Shown: positions 27,261 to 35,437 of the stretch, one piece after another
Position numbering within the stretch: position 1 is the first letter of the stretch
Layout: the number at the start of each line of letters is the position of its first letter
NCBI GenBank assembly: GCA_026992735.1
Contig: JALWYO010000117.1
Span: 1-38,324, forward strand
Length of the DNA stretch: 38,324 bases
Direction of reading: 5' to 3'
From: Deltaproteobacteria bacterium
Lineage (GTDB): Bacteria; Desulfobacterota; Dissulfuribacteria; Dissulfuribacterales; QOAL01
Made by a program: the position numbers and the translations under genes
Notes under the pieces: generated by a model
The model's database searches: none
Told to the model about the DNA's origin: nothing
What the model saw: the letters and a program-made list of their open reading frames with translations, nothing else

Positions 27261-29411
27261 ATGGTTAAGGCCGCAGGTACAGACCATCCCCTGCTGGTAA
27301 ACTGTATAGTGCCGCTGCACATGCAAGGTCCGCTTACCTACAGGTGGCCCTTTGATACCACGTTGCCAGAAAGGGGCACCAGGCTGCTCCTTCCCCTGGG
27401 GCACAGGCGGATAGTAGGTATATGCTGGGGGCCTGCCAGGGAGTTCCTGGACGAATCCCGGCTCAAGGATGTCCTGAAGGTGATGGAGGAACAGCCGCTC
27501 ATCCCAGGAGGCCTGTTGAACTTCATAGAATGGGCAGCATCCTATTATTATTATCCTCTGGGACCTGCCCTTTCCGAGGCCCTGCCTGCCGGTTTCCTGT
27601 CCGCCACCAGGAAGGCAACGGAGCAGGCAACTGACAGGGGTATTGGCCCGGGCAGATCACGTTTTGACGTAAAGGCCTGGTCGCATGGTACTGTGAGGAA
27701 GCTTACCGCAGAGCAGGAGAATGTCCTGTCAGAGATCGCAAAGGCTGTAACAGCAGGGGTATTCAGCCCTTATTTGCTGTTTGGCATTACCGGCAGTGGC
27801 AAGACGGAAGTATACATGAGGGCTGTGGAGCATTGCCTGGCATCCGGCAGAAACGCCTTGGTGCTTGTACCCGAGATATCCATGACAGGCCAGATTGCAG
27901 GCTGGTTTGCAGGCCGTTTTGCCCAGGGTCTTAGTCTGTTGCACAGCGGTCTTACAAGAGAACAGCGCAGGGATCAGTGGTGGAAGATAAGGAGCGGTGA
28001 GTCCAGAATAGTAGTCGGTGCGCGTTCGGCCATCTTTGCGCCCTTGCAGAACATCGGTCTTGTAATCATAGACGAAGAGCATGATCCTTCTTACAAGCAG
28101 GCTGACAAGTTTAAGTACAATGCCAGGGATCTTGCTGTGATGCGGGGCAGAATGGAGGGAGCGACAGTTGTGCTCGGTTCAGGGACCCCGTCTGTCACCA
28201 GTTATTTTAATGCATTAAGCGGGAAATACTGTCTCCTTGAAATGAAAGAAAGGGCAGGAGATGCGCGGTTGCCCTCTGTGGAGATTGTGGACCGTCGTGT
28301 CAGGTCCCGGAAGAAAAGGCGTGATGTCAAAAAGGATGCAGGCAGGTCCGGGGCAAGGAGCGACGAGACTCCCTGGCTCTCTTCCAGGCTGAGACATGCC
28401 ATCTCCTCTACTCTTGAAGCAGGCCACCAGGTGTTGCTGTTTCTCAACCGCAGGGGATTTGCAACCTATGTCTTTTGCCAGGAATGCGGCCATGTATTCA
28501 AGTGCAGGTCATGTGACGTCGTGCTTGCATGGCACAGGGGAAACAAGGCACTTCTCAGGAATGTGGATACAGAAAAGTTCAAGGGGCCGGGGGTCCTGTG
28601 CTGCCATTATTGCGGGCAGCTCTATCCAGCACTGCCGGCCTGTGACAAGTGCAGCGGGCAGGCGGTTCGAGCTTCCGGATTTGGCACGGAAAAGGTGGCC
28701 AATGATTTTTTACAGGAATTCCCCGGTACAACTGTGGCACGCATAGACAGGGATACTGTGGGCCACAGGAAGAAGATGGAGAGAATACTTCATTCCTTCA
28801 GGAAGGGGGAAATAGACTGTCTAATAGGGACGCAGATGATAACCAAGGGACATGATTTTCCTAACCTGGCACTGGTAGGGGTGATTGCCCCGGACATGGG
28901 CCTTAACGTGCCGGAATACTGTGCTGCTGAGAGAACATTCCAGTTAATGGCGCAGGTGGCAGGCAGGGCTGGCAGGAGCGCGGTGAAGGGCCGGGTGATA
29001 ATTCAGACCTACATGCCGGATCACTATGCCATGGAATGCGCCACTGCACATGATTACCGCCGTTTTTACGAGATCGAGATAGCAAAAAGAGAGGCCCTTG
29101 GTTATCCTCCATTTAGCCGTCTGGTAAATGTCAGGCTGTCTGCTGCAAAAAAGGCAGCAGCAGAGGAGGCGGCGCTGAAGCTTGCCGATGTTGCAGAAAA
29201 AGCTGCTGGTAACAGGAAGGATATAATAATATTGGGCCCGGTGCAGAGCCCGCTGGCGCGTATCAGTTCAAGGTACAGGTACCAGTTGATGATAAAGGGG
29301 GCAATGAAGCCTGTCAGAAGGCTGTGCTCCGAGATTGACAGACGGGTTGGCAGTCTGGTACCCAGTAATGTGAGAGTGGAAATAGATGTAGATCCGCTCA
29401 ATTTCATGTGA
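27261..29411 (+). CDS. priA: primosomal replication restart helicase PriA
   Basis: A 716-residue superfamily 2 helicase that reloads the replisome at stalled forks. The N-terminal DNA-binding domain (VPLHMQGPLTYRWPFD) is followed by Walker A GITGSGKTEVYMRA, the DEEHD box, VLGSGTPSV, and the helicase C-terminal IGTQMITKGHDFPN and QVAGRAGR motifs. The zinc-binding segment in between has paired cysteines (CQECGHVFKCRSC, then CCHYCG and CDKC), eight or more as expected. The start is uncertain: ATG at 27261 gives a good N terminus but has no clear ribosome binding site; TTG at 27246 is the alternative. It ends ATGTGA, overlapping a possible GTG of the next frame. Confidence 0.95.
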   Translation: MVKAAGTDHPLLVNCIVPLHMQGPLTYRWPFDTTLPERGTRLLLPLGHRRIVGICWGPAREFLDESRLKDVLKVMEEQPLIPGGLLNFIEWAASYYYYPLGPALSEALPAGFLSATRKATEQATDRGIGPGRSRFDVKAWSHGTVRKLTAEQENVLSEIAKAVTAGVFSPYLLFGITGSGKTEVYMRAVEHCLASGRNALVLVPEISMTGQIAGWFAGRFAQGLSLLHSGLTREQRRDQWWKIRSGESRIVVGARSAIFAPLQNIGLVIIDEEHDPSYKQADKFKYNARDLAVMRGRMEGATVVLGSGTPSVTSYFNALSGKYCLLEMKERAGDARLPSVEIVDRRVRSRKKRRDVKKDAGRSGARSDETPWLSSRLRHAISSTLEAGHQVLLFLNRRGFATYVFCQECGHVFKCRSCDVVLAWHRGNKALLRNVDTEKFKGPGVLCCHYCGQLYPALPACDKCSGQAVRASGFGTEKVANDFLQEFPGTTVARIDRDTVGHRKKMERILHSFRKGEIDCLIGTQMITKGHDFPNLALVGVIAPDMGLNVPEYCAAERTFQLMAQVAGRAGRSAVKGRVIIQTYMPDHYAMECATAHDYRRFYEIEIAKREALGYPPFSRLVNVRLSAAKKAAAEEAALKLADVAEKAAGNRKDIIILGPVQSPLARISSRYRYQLMIKGAMKPVRRLCSEIDRRVGSLVPSNVRVEIDVDPLNFM

Positions 29412-29434
29412 GATTTTACAGGTTGGTGAACAGA

Positions 29435-29863
29435 ATGGAATCAGAGGCGAAAGATAGACAGGCAACAACAGGTGAAACTTCTGTGCCCGGGGAGCAGGAA
29501 GAGGTCTTGAAGGACGGTAAAGATCAGGAACAGGAGCAGAAGGCCGTTTTTACCTGGGAAGACAAGAAGTTTATTGCTGCCATGGTCTTGGTCACCATTG
29601 GTTTCAGCCTGCGAGCCGGTGAATTCCCAGGTTGCGTGCTTGCCTCCCTGAGGCAGATACTGTCAGCATTTATCTATGGATTTGGTATAGTCTTTCTCTT
29701 TATTGGCATGACAAAGAAGACGTTTAAGTACAATCCTACAAAGGTCCAGATAGTCCGCTGGGCCGTGGCCATTGCTGCCATTTTTGCCTTGAGCGAGCTG
29801 TTTCATGCGGCATTTCTGGTATGGACGGGCCAGATGCCTGCCCCCAGCATAGGTAAGTTTTGA
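29435..29863 (+). CDS. small membrane protein of unknown function
   Basis: A 142-residue protein that I do not recognise. A charged, Glu/Gln/Lys-rich N-terminal tail of about 42 residues is followed by three hydrophobic helices: about 46-62 (FIAAMVLVTIGFSL), 71-95 (LRQILSAFIYGFGIVFLFIG) and 107-130 (VRWAVAIAAIFALSELFHAAFL). The last two are separated by a basic loop (MTKKTFKYNPTK). It starts 24 bases after priA and is likely on the same transcript. An in-frame GTG at 29408 overlapping the priA stop is an alternative start. The ribosome binding site is weak. The reading frame and amino-acid composition look genuinely coding. Confidence 0.6.
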   Translation: MESEAKDRQATTGETSVPGEQEEVLKDGKDQEQEQKAVFTWEDKKFIAAMVLVTIGFSLRAGEFPGCVLASLRQILSAFIYGFGIVFLFIGMTKKTFKYNPTKVQIVRWAVAIAAIFALSELFHAAFLVWTGQMPAPSIGKF

Positions 29864-29912
29864 GGCATTCTTCGTGTCAATAAACAGGTTGCCTGCTCTG
29901 CCCTGTCCGGTT

Positions 29913-30842
29913 TCAAGGTGAAAGTATTTCTTCTTTCTTTCTCTCATAGGTTGTCCGGCTTATTGCTCCGCTGTTGTATAGTTCTCTCAGTATCTGCAGC
30001 TTTCTCCTTGCCTCAGGGTTGTCAATAATTCCTTGATTTGCAGGCCTTGCATGGGCTGGTTGGCTCCGGCCATAGTCAACCGGGGTTGTTTCTTCCTCTG
30101 GTTTTTCCGTCACAGGGGCGGGCTGCGTTATGATCCTTTCAAAATGTTTTACAGTGGTCTTCCTCGGCCTGTAAACCCTGCCGGTATCCAGGATGAGCCA
30201 GTTGGAATAGTAAGACTGCTGAAAGAACCCGATGCCCTTCTTGTGATGTTTTTTTAGAGACATACCGGGCATGAGGACAAATTCCCACTCGTTTTTCAAT
30301 GCCCTGCTGGTTGGATCACTTACGAACTGCCTGACAGCTGTCTGATAGTTATCACATTGATAGTTCACCACTCTCATCACTATGTTGAGCTTGCCGTTTT
30401 TCCTGAACATAATGCCACTGGTGAATAGATCATGGTTGAATATAAGCATGAAGCTCTTGCCCAGAAGAAATGAAAAGTCTATCACTTCGTCAGGCTGCGC
30501 CTTGCTGAATGCTTCCCGGATCGGGTCCAGCAGGATCTGCCTGACCTTTGGAGGAAAGACCTGCTGCTTTCCCTTTTTTCCAATAACATTGGCTTCTCTT
30601 ACATATATGGAGGCAAGGAGGTTGTTGAGTTTTGCCCTGGATATATCAAAAGGGTGTTCAAAACCGCCTTTGGTGACGAATTCTGACCCAGAGGAATACT
30701 TGACCAGGCGGACGCGCCAGTCATCCCCTTTTGCAACAGGCCGGTATTCATTGCGCGGGATTATGGCACAGCTGCACATCAGAATGACCAGTAAAATCGC
30801 CGCTGCGGATTTTTTCGTATGAAGATACAGGATATTGGCCAT
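29913..30842 (-). CDS. predicted lipoprotein with C-terminal SHOCT domain
   Basis: A 309-residue protein (from the ATG at 30842). The signal peptide has a basic start, a hydrophobic core (AAAILLVILM) and a lipobox ending in Cys25 (MCSC), so it is probably anchored to a membrane. The body (residues about 30-250) is unknown; it contains DWRVRLVKYSSGSEF and a tyrosine-rich WEFVLMPGMSLKKH region. A proline/glutamate-rich linker leads to a C-terminal helix pair (ARRKLQILRELYNSGAISR followed by TYERKKEEIL), matching the SHOCT oligomerisation motif. Upstream starts at 30884 or 30935 would give an unusually long signal N-region. None has a good ribosome binding site. Function unknown. Confidence 0.7.
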   Translation of the reverse strand: MANILYLHTKKSAAAILLVILMCSCAIIPRNEYRPVAKGDDWRVRLVKYSSGSEFVTKGGFEHPFDISRAKLNNLLASIYVREANVIGKKGKQQVFPPKVRQILLDPIREAFSKAQPDEVIDFSFLLGKSFMLIFNHDLFTSGIMFRKNGKLNIVMRVVNYQCDNYQTAVRQFVSDPTSRALKNEWEFVLMPGMSLKKHHKKGIGFFQQSYYSNWLILDTGRVYRPRKTTVKHFERIITQPAPVTEKPEEETTPVDYGRSQPAHARPANQGIIDNPEARRKLQILRELYNSGAISRTTYERKKEEILSP

Positions 30843-30988
30843 GAAGGAACTTGTGTTCCCGGCTCTTTTTAATAAAGAATACATGATTGAGAGAATACAC
30901 GACCATCGCATGGGCGCAAAGTACTTAGATGTCACTTGGCACTCATTTAATCCCGGTTAATTGCTATGTTTATGTTCCTTCTGTCTTG

Positions 30989-31014
30989 TATCTGCTGAAC
31001 ACTGCAGGCAGATA
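30989..31014. repeat. short palindrome TATCTGC...GCAGATA downstream of nagZ
   Basis: TATCTGC (30989-30995) and GCAGATA (31008-31014) form a 7-base stem around 12 bases. The preceding CTTG and the arm sequence match the 12422 repeats and the outer arm of the element at 32131-32239, so it may be an internally deleted member of the same family. Confidence 0.5.
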
Positions 31015-31031
31015 AAGGTCAAGCAGGGCCT

Positions 31032-32063
31032 TTATGAATCAAAGTCGTCGACTTTGGAACGGATTCGTTCTATTGTCCTGGCTCTTCTGTCTATACTGGA
31101 ACACAGTCTTTCCTTTGGGATTTTACCCGTCTTAACAGCGTCTCTCATTGCCGATAGTGCCTGTACAACATAATCCTGGTTGTTGCAGATCAGGCAGATG
31201 TCATGGCCAGCCAGAAATGCCGTTACTGCAGCCTCTCCAGGCCCGACATGACTGGTAATGCCTTTCATTTCCAGGTCATCGGAGAGGAGAAGCCCTTGGA
31301 AGCCCAGTTCATGCCTGAGCATGTCCGTTGCTATAATTCTGGAAAATGTGGCAGGTCTTTCCGGGTCTATAGCTGTGTACACTACATGTGAGGTCATGAC
31401 TGCTGCAACACCGGCTTTCACAGCCCTCTGGAACGGAATGAGCCCGTCCAATATTTCCTGCCAGGTGGATTTTACCACGGGTCTTGCCAGGTGTGGATCA
31501 ACCTTTACAGAACCAATGCCTGGAAAGTGCTTGGCAGTGGCCAGGATTGCACCGGCCTGGAGCTCCCGGATGTAAGTTGACCCCAGCCTTGCCACTACTT
31601 CCGGATCGGAGCTGAAACACCTTCCCCTGAGCACGTTATCCGCAGCCTCCATGCAGAGATCCAGTACAGGTGCAAGATTCATGTTCAGGCCGGCATTGTG
31701 GAGCATGTCAGCGGTTATGCAGGCAAGTTTCTTCACGAGTTCCTGTGGATCTGCCGAAGAAGTGACATCTGCAGCAGACGGCATGTCCGGGAAGAGAGGA
31801 GGGGTTAGCCTGCGGACCGGCCCGCCTTCCTGGTCAATGGCGATGAGGGGCTGGATGCCTATGTACATGCACAATTCTGTTATGGAATTGCACAGACTGG
31901 CAAGCCTGGCCGGACCTGCTTCGGCGTTCCTGGTAAATATGATGAAGTTTGAGACCCCGTACTCCTCTATGAGGCATCTGGTGTCCTGATCCAGATCCAG
32001 GCCGGAAAGCCCTGCCATGATAGTGTTACCAATGCCGGTATCATGCCAGAAATTGGATTTCAT
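31032..32063 (-). CDS. nagZ: beta-N-acetylhexosaminidase (GH3, NagZ-like)
   Basis: A 343-residue single-domain GH3 enzyme that removes N-acetylglucosamine from anhydro-muropeptides during peptidoglycan recycling in the cytoplasm. No signal peptide is visible. Family motifs are IDQEGGPVRRL near residue 77, the KHFPG catalytic loop, and LLSDDLEMKGI with the nucleophile Asp. The loop reads KHFPGIGSVKVDPHL, whereas NagZ commonly has KHFPGHG...DSH: the Asp and His of the catalytic dyad remain, but the preceding His is Ile and the Ser is Pro. Substrate specificity may differ from standard NagZ. It is divergent from uppP, which serves the same peptidoglycan cycle. Confidence 0.88.
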   Translation of the reverse strand: MKSNFWHDTGIGNTIMAGLSGLDLDQDTRCLIEEYGVSNFIIFTRNAEAGPARLASLCNSITELCMYIGIQPLIAIDQEGGPVRRLTPPLFPDMPSAADVTSSADPQELVKKLACITADMLHNAGLNMNLAPVLDLCMEAADNVLRGRCFSSDPEVVARLGSTYIRELQAGAILATAKHFPGIGSVKVDPHLARPVVKSTWQEILDGLIPFQRAVKAGVAAVMTSHVVYTAIDPERPATFSRIIATDMLRHELGFQGLLLSDDLEMKGITSHVGPGEAAVTAFLAGHDICLICNNQDYVVQALSAMRDAVKTGKIPKERLCSSIDRRARTIERIRSKVDDFDS

Positions 32064-32081
32064 CTTGTGACAACCCGGTTA

Positions 32082-32109
32082 TTTATATTGGAATTATGTA
32101 ACTTCTCAA
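32082..32109 (-). promoter_or_regulatory. candidate promoter of nagZ
   Basis: On the minus strand TTGAGA (32109-32104), 16 bases and TATAAA (32087-32082). The start would lie about a dozen bases before the nagZ ATG, giving a very short leader. Confidence 0.4.
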
Positions 32110-32130
32110 TAAATCCGCACAAATTTTTCT

Positions 32131-32239
32131 GTATCTGCTTACAGGGTGTTGCAGATACAAGGCAGAGGACGCGCAGGCGTACTTCCTGTACTTCAAGCGT
32201 CCGACCACGCTGTAGATGCGGTACCTTGTGAGCAGATAC
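32131..32239. repeat. palindromic intergenic element, copy A (109 bp)
   Basis: A nested palindrome. Outer arms GTATCTGCTTACA and TGTGAGCAGATAC pair with one G-T wobble. An inner stem GGACGC...GCGTCC surrounds a central hairpin GTAC-TTCCT-GTAC (32179-32191). Its inner part (GCAGAT, CAAGGC, CGCGCAGGCGTAC, CTGTACTTC, AGATG) matches copy B at 36487-36597, while the outer arms differ. No coding potential. Confidence 0.88.
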
Positions 32240-32372
32240 GGAATTATATTGTCTCATGTGGCTATTTGAATTAGTCTCCACGACCAGATCCAGTTGTGTT
32301 TGGTTTAAGGATAAGATGGTTAGTTGGCCGGTCATGCCAGGGCCGGTATTATAATCTCTCAAAGATTAACAT

Positions 32373-33164
32373 ATGAACATCTTCGAAGCATTATTTTTAG
32401 GCATCCTGCAGGGTATAACGGAATTTCTTCCTGTTTCCAGTTCAGGTCATTTGGTCCTGGCAGAGTATTTTCTGGGGATCAAGGGCACCTCGCTTGCCTT
32501 TGATGTAACATTGCACATGGGCACGCTGCTGGCAGTCCTGGCATTTTTTTACAGGGACTGGATCGGTATGCTTTGCGCTCTGCTGCCAGGTAGCAGGCAC
32601 GAGAAGGACAGGAACATGCTGCTCTATCTTGTTGCCGGAACAGTGCCCGGGGCAGTGGCCGGATTCCTGCTGGAACATGCCGTATCCACATACCTGCGTT
32701 CCCCATGGGTGGTGGTCTGCACCCTTGGAGGAGTGGCGGTCTTGCTTGGGCTGGCCGAAAAAATGGCCCGGCATAGAAGGGGTTTTTCCGCCATCTGGAT
32801 GTCTGATGCCCTGCTCATAGGCATCTCTCAGGCCCTTGCAGTTATCCCTGGTGTTTCAAGGAGCGGTATCACCATGACCTGCGGCCTCTTCCTCGGACTT
32901 GACAGGGAGGCTGCCGCACGTTTTTCTTTCCTTCTGTCAGCTCCTATCATTGCCGGTGCAGGTTTCTATGAGGGGCTGAAGCTTCTCAAGGCCGGGGGGG
33001 CAGATCTGAACTTGAATTTTCTCTGGGGCTTCATTGCTTCAGCGGTTTCTGGTTACCTGGTAATTGCATTTTTGATGAATTACCTGAAGACACACACGTT
33101 TTATCCATTCGTTATCTACAGGCTGTTGGTGGCAGCAGTGGTAGCAGCAGTGCTTGTCTTGTAG
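32373..33164 (+). CDS. uppP: undecaprenyl-diphosphatase UppP/BacA
   Basis: A 263-residue polytopic membrane enzyme that dephosphorylates undecaprenyl diphosphate to recycle the lipid carrier of peptidoglycan and O-antigen synthesis; it also confers bacitracin tolerance. The family motifs are clear: ILQGITEFLPVSSSGHLVL at residues 10-28 with the catalytic Glu, and PGVSRSGITMTCGLFLG near residue 165, followed by FSFLLSAPIIAGA. About eight helices, normal length. The ATG has only a weak ribosome binding site. Divergent from nagZ across a palindromic element; convergent with der. Confidence 0.96.
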   Translation: MNIFEALFLGILQGITEFLPVSSSGHLVLAEYFLGIKGTSLAFDVTLHMGTLLAVLAFFYRDWIGMLCALLPGSRHEKDRNMLLYLVAGTVPGAVAGFLLEHAVSTYLRSPWVVVCTLGGVAVLLGLAEKMARHRRGFSAIWMSDALLIGISQALAVIPGVSRSGITMTCGLFLGLDREAAARFSFLLSAPIIAGAGFYEGLKLLKAGGADLNLNFLWGFIASAVSGYLVIAFLMNYLKTHTFYPFVIYRLLVAAVVAAVLVL

Positions 33165-33193
33165 TGCTGCTTTTTACAGGCAGCTTTGTCTGC

Positions 33194-34552
33194 CTAACGC
33201 TCTCTCAGTAATATTTTTATCGGTGTGCCGGGAATATCCAGTTCCTGTCTGAAAAAGTTTTCCAGAAATCTCCTGTAGTGCATGGGGAAAAGCCGGGGAT
33301 AATTGGCAAAAAAGGCTAGTACAGGTGGTTTTGTCCCGATCTGGGTCACGTAGTATATCTTGAGAAAATGGCCCTTGGTAACAGGTGGATTGCGGCGCAG
33401 CAAAGCCTGTTTCAATATCCTGTTAAGCCTTCCCGTGGATTCCTGGAAGGTATAATCCCTGTAAACCTGGTCTATAAGCAGGAATATCTTATTGATATTT
33501 CTGCCTGTCGCGGCAGAGACATTGATATGCGGTGCATACGGTACCATCTTTTTCAGGAATTTGGCTTCCTGATTTAGTACCTTTCTGAGTTTGCTGTCAT
33601 CTTTTACCAGGTCCCACTTGTTAAATACGGTTATGCATCCCTTGGAATACTCTCTTGTATAACCTACCAGGCGTCTGTCCTGTTCGGTTATGCCTTCTGA
33701 CGCATCGAATACGCATATACAGATATCAGAAGTCCTGATGGATTCTATTGCCTTGATAACACTGAATTTCTCCACCCGTTCTCTTACCCGGGAGCGTTTC
33801 CTTATGCCCGCCGTGTCCACGAATATGATGTCAGACAGGCCTTCCCTTTCAAATAGGCAATCTATACTGTCCCTGGTTGTCCCTGGTATATCTGAGACAA
33901 CCATGCGTTTCTGCCCGACCAGGCGGTTCATTATGGAAGATTTGCCGACATTTGGCCTGCCGATGAGGCATACCTTGATTGAAGGCGTTTCTTCTTCATC
34001 TGGAAAAGATACTTGATCATCTTTGGCATATCGCAGGCTTTTGCACATATTCCCAAGTTTCCCTGTGAGCTCGGGCAGGCCCCGGCCTGTCTTGGCGGAG
34101 ATCAAGGTGAAATCCGCTACCCCTGTTTCGTAAAATTCCAGCGCATTGGCCTTCAGATTTTCAGATTCCACCTTGTTGATAACAGCAAGCCAGGGTTTGA
34201 AGGATTTCCTGGCAAGCTCTACCATGTCTATATCTTCTGGCTGTAGGCCGCTTCTTCCGTCAAAGAGCAGGCACAGGCAGTCTGCTTCTTCTATTGCTCT
34301 TCTGGTTTGTTCCTGAACCTGCTCCTTAAGGGCATCGGGGTCGGCAGAGGCAGACAGGCCAGCCGTGTCTATTAGTTCCAGCTCTGTATCTTCAAGGTCT
34401 ATTGGTGCATATCGCCGGTCCCTGGTAAGGCCTGGAGTGCGGTCAACGAGTGCGTTTTTTGTCCCTGCCAGCCGGTTAAAGAGGGTGGATTTACCAACAT
34501 TTGGCCTGCCTATCAGTGCAACCACAGGTCGTTTTTTACATGTCTTTTTCAT
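33194..34552 (-). CDS. der: ribosome assembly GTPase Der (EngA)
   Basis: A 452-residue GTPase with two tandem G domains and a C-terminal KH-like domain, needed for maturation of the 50S subunit. The first domain has GRPNVGKSTLFN, the DTAGLS switch and NKVE; the second has GRPNVGKSSIMN, DTAGIRKRSR and NKWD. The C-terminal KIYYVTQIGTKPPVLAFFAN is typical of the KH domain. The start at 34552 is preferred over an in-frame upstream start at 34609, because the extra 19 residues would be encoded by a palindromic repeat and the family begins near MKKTCKKRPVVALIG. Confidence 0.96.
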   Translation of the reverse strand: MKKTCKKRPVVALIGRPNVGKSTLFNRLAGTKNALVDRTPGLTRDRRYAPIDLEDTELELIDTAGLSASADPDALKEQVQEQTRRAIEEADCLCLLFDGRSGLQPEDIDMVELARKSFKPWLAVINKVESENLKANALEFYETGVADFTLISAKTGRGLPELTGKLGNMCKSLRYAKDDQVSFPDEEETPSIKVCLIGRPNVGKSSIMNRLVGQKRMVVSDIPGTTRDSIDCLFEREGLSDIIFVDTAGIRKRSRVRERVEKFSVIKAIESIRTSDICICVFDASEGITEQDRRLVGYTREYSKGCITVFNKWDLVKDDSKLRKVLNQEAKFLKKMVPYAPHINVSAATGRNINKIFLLIDQVYRDYTFQESTGRLNRILKQALLRRNPPVTKGHFLKIYYVTQIGTKPPVLAFFANYPRLFPMHYRRFLENFFRQELDIPGTPIKILLRER

Positions 34553-34571
34553 AGTCTTTATATTATCCTGG

Positions 34572-34670
34572 ATTATGCAGCTCGCAAGTTTGCCGAAGAT
34601 GCGAGGCAAAGGGCGCGCAGACGTACTTTGGCATTTTAAGATCTTTGTTATTCTGAATCATTATGCAGCT
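34572..34670. repeat. half copy of the palindromic element (copy D) with flanking direct repeats
   Basis: Bases 34590-34628 (GCCGAAGATGCGAGGC, then GGGCGCGCAGACGTACTTT) match the left half of copies A and B up to the central GTAC. The right half is missing and replaced by AT-rich sequence. The segment is bounded by an 11-base direct repeat ATTATGCAGCT at 34572-34582 and 34660-34670. It lies upstream of der and the flavodoxin gene. Confidence 0.65.
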
Positions 34671-34734
34671 GCAGGGTGATAAGTAAAATTTTCCCTTTCG
34701 TTCAAAGTAAATCGTGCTTATTTATTTCTTAAGC

Positions 34735-34761
34735 TTGCGACAAAATACACAATATTATAAT
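34735..34761 (+). promoter_or_regulatory. candidate promoter of the flavodoxin-like gene
   Basis: TTGCGA (34735-34740) and a perfect TATAAT (34756-34761) with a short 15-base spacer, about 115 bases before the ATG. Confidence 0.35.
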
Positions 34762-34876
34762 CTTATCTACATCTGCTGTGCAGGATTATGGTGGATAAAA
34801 TGATATATGTCTTGCTTGTTATTCCCGACAAGGGCCTTCTGTCTATTCACCATAGAAATTCAAAGGAGGGAACTAT

Positions 34877-35365
34877 ATGAAAAATTTGGTGGTTTATTCT
34901 TCTAAGACAGGCAACACAAAGAAACTGGCGGAAGCTATTTATGAGCATATACCTGAAGAGAAGGAGATTAGCCCTGTTTCAGGAGCTCCTGATCCCGAGG
35001 GATACACGTTTATAGCTGCCGGTTTCAGGATAGAGAATGGCGAGCCTGACCGTGAAATGCAGGAATACCTGAAGCGGATAATTGATGATTGCCAGGTTTT
35101 CCTGTTTGCTACGCATGCGTCAGAGCGTGGTTCTGATGTGGTAAAGGCAGCCATGAAAAAGGCCCGTGATCTTGCCAAAAGGGCCAGGATAGTGGGCGAG
35201 TTTGATTGCTTTGGAGAGGTGCCAGAGGATAAGCTGAACGAAGCCAGGCAGCAGCAGCCTCAGCCTGAATGGGTCAAGTATGCTGAAGAGGCAAAGGGCC
35301 ATCCAAACGAAGAAGACATCAGGGAGATGTTGAAGCTCATCGACAGCTTGGATCTGCCCTGGTAA
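34877..35365 (+). CDS. flavodoxin-like protein
   Basis: A 162-residue flavodoxin-fold protein. The FMN phosphate loop SSKTGNTKKLAEAI is at residues 8-21, and the fold continues with YTFIAAGFRI, VFLFATHASERGSD and ARIVGEFDCFGEV. It probably carries electrons with FMN in an anaerobic pathway. The Gln/Pro-rich stretch at about 122-133 and the acidic helical tail (EEDIREMLKLIDSLDLPW) are typical of the family that acts as single proteins rather than as long-chain flavodoxins. Strong ribosome binding site (AAAGGAGGG) before the ATG suggests high expression. No partner reductase is adjacent; it lies alone between two palindromic elements. Confidence 0.88.
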   Translation: MKNLVVYSSKTGNTKKLAEAIYEHIPEEKEISPVSGAPDPEGYTFIAAGFRIENGEPDREMQEYLKRIIDDCQVFLFATHASERGSDVVKAAMKKARDLAKRARIVGEFDCFGEVPEDKLNEARQQQPQPEWVKYAEEAKGHPNEEDIREMLKLIDSLDLPW

Positions 35366-35378
35366 CAGCCTGAGAAAT

Positions 35379-35429
35379 TGTAACTGCTCGCGACGCCGGA
35401 TCTGCTGCGGCATCCCGTGAGCAGTTACA
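35379..35429. repeat. compact palindromic element, copy C
   Basis: Perfect 11-base arms TGTAACTGCTC (35379-35389) and GAGCAGTTACA (35419-35429) around an inner GCCG...CGGC stem. Located between the convergent ends of the flavodoxin and metallophosphoesterase genes. The arms have the same build as copies A and B (…CTGCT / AGCAG…) but their own sequence. The GTAC core is missing, so it is a shortened or related form. Confidence 0.8.
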
Positions 35430-35437
35430 CGAATTGT

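Larger units (their letters stand above)
32064..32372. other. divergent intergenic region nagZ / uppP
   Basis: A 309-base gap with the nagZ promoter (32082-32109), a complete palindromic element (32131-32239), and about 130 bases before uppP in which I could not find a convincing promoter. Confidence 0.6.

Noticed and set aside
33178-33195. Hairpin AGGCAG...CTGCCT between uppP and der as a terminator
   Set aside because: The stem is only six bases and the T-run precedes rather than follows it on the plus strand; on the minus strand an A-run follows, so it cannot be an intrinsic terminator.
34553-34609. Upstream extension of der by 19 residues
   Set aside because: The extra codons run toward the repeat region, have no ribosome binding site and add residues not typical of the family.
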